A DNA stretch of 44,826 bases from REEB85 sp018971455 (GTDB taxonomy: Bacteria > Pseudomonadota > Alphaproteobacteria > Acetobacterales > Acetobacteraceae): contig JAGWNT010000024.1 of NCBI GenBank assembly GCA_028871195.1, forward strand, positions 1 through 44,826. The letters run 5' to 3'. Of this stretch, positions 41,821 through 44,826 are shown in pieces; the stretch's first letter is position 1; each line of letters begins with the position of its first letter. The position numbers were made by a program, and so were the translations under genes. Below the pieces are notes generated by a model. The model saw only the letters and a program-made list of their open reading frames with translations. It was not told the origin of the DNA and searched no databases.

Positions 41821-43248
41821 CTACCGGCTGGTCAGCCGCAATTCGATGCGGCGGTTCTTCGCGTAGGCCGCCGGCGTGTTCGCCGGGTCGAGCGGTTCCG
41901 TGTCGCCGAAGGCGGTTGCCGCGAGGTGATCGGCCGGCACGCCTTCGGCGACCAGCAGCTTCACCACGGTGATGGCGCGCGCCGCCGACAGCTCCCAGTT
42001 CGAGGCGAAGCGGTCATTCTGCACGGGCTGGCGGTCGGCATGGCCATCGACGCGCAGGATCCATGGCACGTCCGGCGGAATTTCCTTCGCGATGTCGAGA
42101 AGGGTGGCGGCGAGCTTCTTGATCTGCGCCCAGCCCTCCACCGAAAGATCGGCGCTGCCCGACGGGAACAGCACCTCGCTCTGGAAGACGAAGCGGTCGC
42201 CGACGATCTGAATACCCTGCTTGCCGGCCAGAACCTTGCGCAGCCGGCCGAAGAAATCGCTGCGGTACTGCTGCAACTCCTCCACCTTCTGGGCGAGGGC
42301 GGCATTGAGCCGCGCGCCCAGATTGGTGATCTGCGCGTCCTTCGCCGCCGCCGATTTCTCGGAGGCATCGAGCGCCGCGGCGAGGCCGGCGAGCTGGGCG
42401 CGCATCTGGGAGACCTGGGCATTGAGCAGCGCGATCTGGGCGCGCGCGCTGTCGCCGAGCTTCTTCTCGTCGGCCAGCTGGGCAGCCACCGCGGCGTTTC
42501 GCTGGGCCTGCGTCATCGCCCTGGCGGCGGCATCCTGCGCCTGCTTCTCCAGCTCGTCGCGCAACGCGGTCAGCGCCTGGACCTGCTCGGCCATCTTGGC
42601 GAGATCGGACAGGCGGGCGGTGATGATCGCGCGATCGGCCTGCACCGTGTGGTCGAGCGCATCCTGCTGCTTCTGCATGTCGGCCAGCCGCGCCTGGGCG
42701 GCGGCCAGCGCGCGCTGCGTGTCGATCAATTTGGCATCGGCGTTGGCGGCATCCGTGCGCGCCGCCGCACTGCCGTTCGCCGCCGCGTCGATCTGGGCCT
42801 GCAGGCTGGTCGCCCGCGCCTCGGCGGATTGCGCCTGCAACGCGCTGTCGGCGAGCTGGGCGGCCAGGCGGTCGCGGGCGGTCTTGAGCGCGTCCCGCTC
42901 GCCCCCGAGGGCGGTGATCTGACTCTGGGCGGCGGCGAGCTGGCGGGTCAGCGAATCCCGCGCACCGGCGGCGGCGGATAATTCCCGGTTGAGCCCGGCG
43001 ATGGAGAGCTGGAGATCCGCCGATTTGCCGCGCTCGAGCGAGAGCATGTCCGACATCTCCGCCATCTGCCGCTTCAGCAGGTCGAGCGTGCGGTCCCGCC
43101 CGCTCAGCGTCACCGACAGGAAGGCCTGCGCCAGCACGAAGACCAGCAGCACGAAGATGATGACCATCAGCAACGTGGACAGCGCGTCCACATAGCCGGG
43201 CCACGGATTGAGGGCCTCGTTGGATGTGCCGCGCCGGCGCAGCGCCAT
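41821..43248 (-). CDS. MotB-like protein: single helix, long coiled coil, OmpA domain
   Basis: A 475-residue envelope protein. A short cytoplasmic N-terminus leads to one membrane helix (about 22-46, ALSTLLMVIIFVLLVFVLAQ) with an Asp just before it (GYVDALSTLL, Asp21), the position of the ion-carrying Asp in MotB, TolR and ExbD. Residues of about 52-325 are a long Ala/Gln/Leu/Asp-rich coiled coil, periplasmic by topology. From about 345 follows an OmpA/MotB peptidoglycan-binding domain: FVFQSEVLFPSGSADLSVEG, NWELSAARAITVVKLLVAEG, and KNRRIELRL with the conserved Asn/Arg. Encoded 5 nt after the channel subunit. The likeliest role is an ion-driven force generator anchored to the wall; the flagellar motor itself is unlikely given the length and context. 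Confidence 0.88.
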   Translation of the reverse strand: MALRRRGTSNEALNPWPGYVDALSTLLMVIIFVLLVFVLAQAFLSVTLSGRDRTLDLLKRQMAEMSDMLSLERGKSADLQLSIAGLNRELSAAAGARDSLTRQLAAAQSQITALGGERDALKTARDRLAAQLADSALQAQSAEARATSLQAQIDAAANGSAAARTDAANADAKLIDTQRALAAAQARLADMQKQQDALDHTVQADRAIITARLSDLAKMAEQVQALTALRDELEKQAQDAAARAMTQAQRNAAVAAQLADEKKLGDSARAQIALLNAQVSQMRAQLAGLAAALDASEKSAAAKDAQITNLGARLNAALAQKVEELQQYRSDFFGRLRKVLAGKQGIQIVGDRFVFQSEVLFPSGSADLSVEGWAQIKKLAATLLDIAKEIPPDVPWILRVDGHADRQPVQNDRFASNWELSAARAITVVKLLVAEGVPADHLAATAFGDTEPLDPANTPAAYAKNRRIELRLTSR

Positions 43249-43253
43249 GGCGG

Positions 43254-44405
43254 CTACCTCGGCTGCTCTTCGGCGAGGGCGGCGATGGTGCGGGTCAGCA
43301 CCTTGATGTCGTTGCGCAGCTCCGCCGTGCTCTGCGCCCGGCCCTGCTCGCTCTCGCTGAGCAGCCGTTGCATGTACATCTCGATGGCGCGCAGATGGGC
43401 GCGCGCGGCGACGTCGCCCTCCCGCGCCTCGCCCAGCCGGGCCAGCGCCGGCACCAGCGCCTGCTGCCCCTCGGCGATGCGCAGCATGAGCTGCTGGCTC
43501 GCCCGCATGGTCTCCGACAGCGTAGCCAGCTTGTCCGACAACGCCAGCAGCGCCTGGTTGGCCTCGCGCCGGTCATCCTCGCCACGCGCCAGCGTGCGCT
43601 GGAGCCCCTCCATGTTCTCCGCCGTCTGCTCCAGCAGCGCCTGCACATAGACCGGCACCGAGGCGCCCTCGCCCTCGCCCCCAAGCACGCCGGAGGACAG
43701 CCGCGTGAGGCCGGCCAGCCACTCCTCCAGTTCATTGAAGAAGCGGTTCTGCGCCTGCCCCGCCGTGAGGTCGAGGAACCCCAGCACCAGCGCGCCGGCG
43801 AGGCCGAGCATGGAGGAGGAGAACGCCGTGCTCATGCCGAGCAGGGGCTGGGCGAGGCCGGATTTGAGCTGCTCGAACAAGGCGTTGATGTCGCCCGAGC
43901 CGACGGACATGCCGCCGATCACGTCGCCCACCGAATGCACCGTCAGCAGCAGGCCCCAGAAGGTGCCGAGCAGGCCGAGGAAGATCAGCAGCGCGGTCAT
44001 GTAGCGCGACAGCTCGCGGCTTTCATCCAGGCGGCTGGCGATGGTGTCGAGCAGCGAGCGCATGGCCGGTGCGGAGAGGGTGAAGCGCTCCTGCCCGTCG
44101 CGCCCCTTGCCGGCGCGCGAGGCCAGCATGGCGGCCATCGGCGCCAGCAGCCTCGGCGCCGGCAGTGCGGCGAGTCGGGCCCGCGCCTGCTGGAACGTCT
44201 CCAGCCACGCCACCTCCGGCGCCAGGCGCAGCACCTGGCGCAGATTCCACGCAATGCCCAGCAGCTCCACCAGCACGATCAGGCTGTTGAGCATCGGGTT
44301 GGCGTTGAAGGCGGCGATCAGCGCGCGCGACAGCAGCGCCACCAGCGCCGCCACCGCCACCAGGAACACCACCATGCGAATGAGGTACTGTGTCGGTCGC
44401 GTCAT
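43254..44405 (-). CDS. MotA/TolQ/ExbB-family proton-channel-like protein
   Basis: A 383-residue inner-membrane protein with four hydrophobic helices at about 8-31, 38-57, 135-157 and 185-213. The third (YMTALLIFLGLLGTFWGLLL) and fourth (QPLLGMSTAFSSSMLGLAGA) carry the small-residue G/T/A patterns that line the ion path in MotA, TolQ, ExbB and ZorA. The loop between helices 2 and 3 is short, about 75 residues. The C-terminal 165 residues form a cytoplasmic coiled coil. It overlaps the upstream OmpA-like gene by 4 nt and is followed 5 nt later by the MotB-like gene, so stoichiometric co-expression as a channel complex is expected. No flagellar, Tol or Exb gene is nearby. Confidence 0.88.
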   Translation of the reverse strand: MTRPTQYLIRMVVFLVAVAALVALLSRALIAAFNANPMLNSLIVLVELLGIAWNLRQVLRLAPEVAWLETFQQARARLAALPAPRLLAPMAAMLASRAGKGRDGQERFTLSAPAMRSLLDTIASRLDESRELSRYMTALLIFLGLLGTFWGLLLTVHSVGDVIGGMSVGSGDINALFEQLKSGLAQPLLGMSTAFSSSMLGLAGALVLGFLDLTAGQAQNRFFNELEEWLAGLTRLSSGVLGGEGEGASVPVYVQALLEQTAENMEGLQRTLARGEDDRREANQALLALSDKLATLSETMRASQQLMLRIAEGQQALVPALARLGEAREGDVAARAHLRAIEMYMQRLLSESEQGRAQSTAELRNDIKVLTRTIAALAEEQPR

Positions 44406-44826
44406 TGGCCTGCCTTGGTTCCGGGCACCGGCTTGCCACCTTCCGCCGTCGCCATGATGACATCGACGCGATCCGCCGGGCCGACCCCGGCCAGCGGGGA
44501 GGCGGCGGCGAGCACCTTCACATAGATCTGCTCCGACGCAATGCCCTGGCTCATCAGCAGGCTGCGCACCGCCAGCCCGCGTTCGAGCGACAGGCGCCGC
44601 GCGGTGGAGGGGTCGTCGCGCGTGCCGCCCGCCACCGCGTTCACCGAGACCGGTAGAGACGGCTTGTGCTGCGCGAAGCTCTGCACCGCCTGGGCCATTG
44701 CCGGGTTCATGTCGGACCGTCCGGGGCCGAACACCAGCCGCAGCCCGCCGGGGACGGGCGTCGCGGTGCCCGGCGCGGTGGCGGCGATCGGCGCCGGCAC
44801 GGGCGGCGGCAGCGGGCGCATCGGCA
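44402..44826 (-). CDS. OmpA-domain protein, 5' truncated by the window edge
   Basis: Only the C-terminal 140 or so residues are in the window; the frame is open to the edge and the first visible Met (from 44821) is followed by a Pro-rich linker and is probably internal. The domain reads GGLRLVFGPGRSDMNPAMAQ, then RRLSLERGLAVRSLLMSQGI and a final ADRVDVIMATAEGG. This is the beta-alpha-beta pattern of the OmpA C-terminal fold (SLERGLAVRSLL in the place of the usual LSxxRAxxV), though the canonical NRRVE arginines are reduced to DRVDV. It overlaps the channel gene by 4 nt (ATGA), so it is the upstream member of the same operon. Confidence 0.75.
   Translation of the reverse strand, partial: PMRPLPPPVPAPIAATAPGTATPVPGGLRLVFGPGRSDMNPAMAQAVQSFAQHKPSLPVSVNAVAGGTRDDPSTARRLSLERGLAVRSLLMSQGIASEQIYVKVLAAASPLAGVGPADRVDVIMATAEGGKPVPGTKAGQ

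Noticed and set aside
41821..44405. Zorya phage-defence system
   Set aside because: The ZorA/ZorB-like core is present, but no ZorC, ZorD or ZorE gene is in view and the coiled coil is on the wrong subunit; calling it Zorya would go beyond the evidence.
41821..44405. Flagellar stator genes motA and motB
   Set aside because: The MotB-like protein is far longer because of the coiled coil, and the channel subunit has a C-terminal coiled tail; no flagellar gene is adjacent.

Overview
The window reads as chromosomal DNA from a very GC-rich alphaproteobacterium. The conserved block dgt-argS-SPOR-nagZ-scpA-scpB-tatB-tatC-serS, a DUF3422 protein, fused indolepyruvate oxidoreductase and glcDEF all fit that class. 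A member of the Acetobacteraceae/Rhodospirillales is a reasonable guess, but I cannot place it more closely from sequence alone. Nearly every base is coding, genes commonly overlap by 1-8 nt, and no gap exceeds 300 bases. I saw no tRNA, rRNA, CRISPR array, transposase or prophage gene.

Layout. (1) 1-3.7 kb: a 5'-truncated di-heme cytochrome c of the thiosulfate-dehydrogenase type, coupled to an SMP-30/gluconolactonase-like protein; then an M20 deacylase and an AAG-type DNA glycosylase. (2) 3.7-15.8 kb, minus strand: a catabolic block for branched-chain and aromatic amino acids. In transcription order it holds an isobutyryl-CoA-dehydrogenase-like enzyme, 3-hydroxyisobutyrate dehydrogenase, an acyl-CoA synthetase, isovaleryl-CoA dehydrogenase, methylcrotonyl-CoA carboxylase beta and alpha, and, after a short gap, a three-part indolepyruvate ferredoxin oxidoreductase. 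(3) 15.9-18.4 kb: a Gfo/Idh/MocA oxidoreductase and a DUF3422 membrane protein, followed by a large palindrome. (4) 18.4-28.3 kb, minus strand: the housekeeping block dgt, argS, SPOR protein, nagZ, site-2 protease, scpA, scpB, tatB, tatC, serS. No tatA lies where it is normally found. (5) 28.4-31.3 kb: an ErpA-like Fe-S protein, exonuclease III, and four small envelope or secreted proteins. (6) 31.3-35.4 kb: a SorAB-type sulfite dehydrogenase (the molybdenum subunit carries a Tat signal), a FUSC-family exporter-like protein and bL36. (7) 35.4-39.6 kb: glcDEF, the three-subunit glycolate oxidase, behind a clear intrinsic terminator. (8) 39.6-41.8 kb: a TPR lipoprotein-like/secreted protein and a strikingly AT-rich glycosyltransferase gene that looks acquired. 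(9) 41.8 kb to the right end, minus strand: a tightly coupled operon of a MotA/TolQ/ExbB-like channel, a MotB-like protein with a very long periplasmic coiled coil and OmpA domain, and a further OmpA-like protein cut by the window edge.

How the parts connect. Regions 1 and 6 both suggest periplasmic oxidation of inorganic sulfur compounds with electrons passed to cytochrome c, and the Tat genes in region 4 would export the sulfite dehydrogenase. Region 2 would feed valine and leucine intermediates to the TCA cycle, but the last two leucine steps (methylglutaconyl-CoA hydratase and HMG-CoA lyase) are not here. The best candidate for an undescribed system is region 9: an ion-driven, peptidoglycan-anchored machine related to MotAB, TolQR and ZorAB but with a different distribution of coiled coil and no flagellar, Tol or Zorya partner gene in view.
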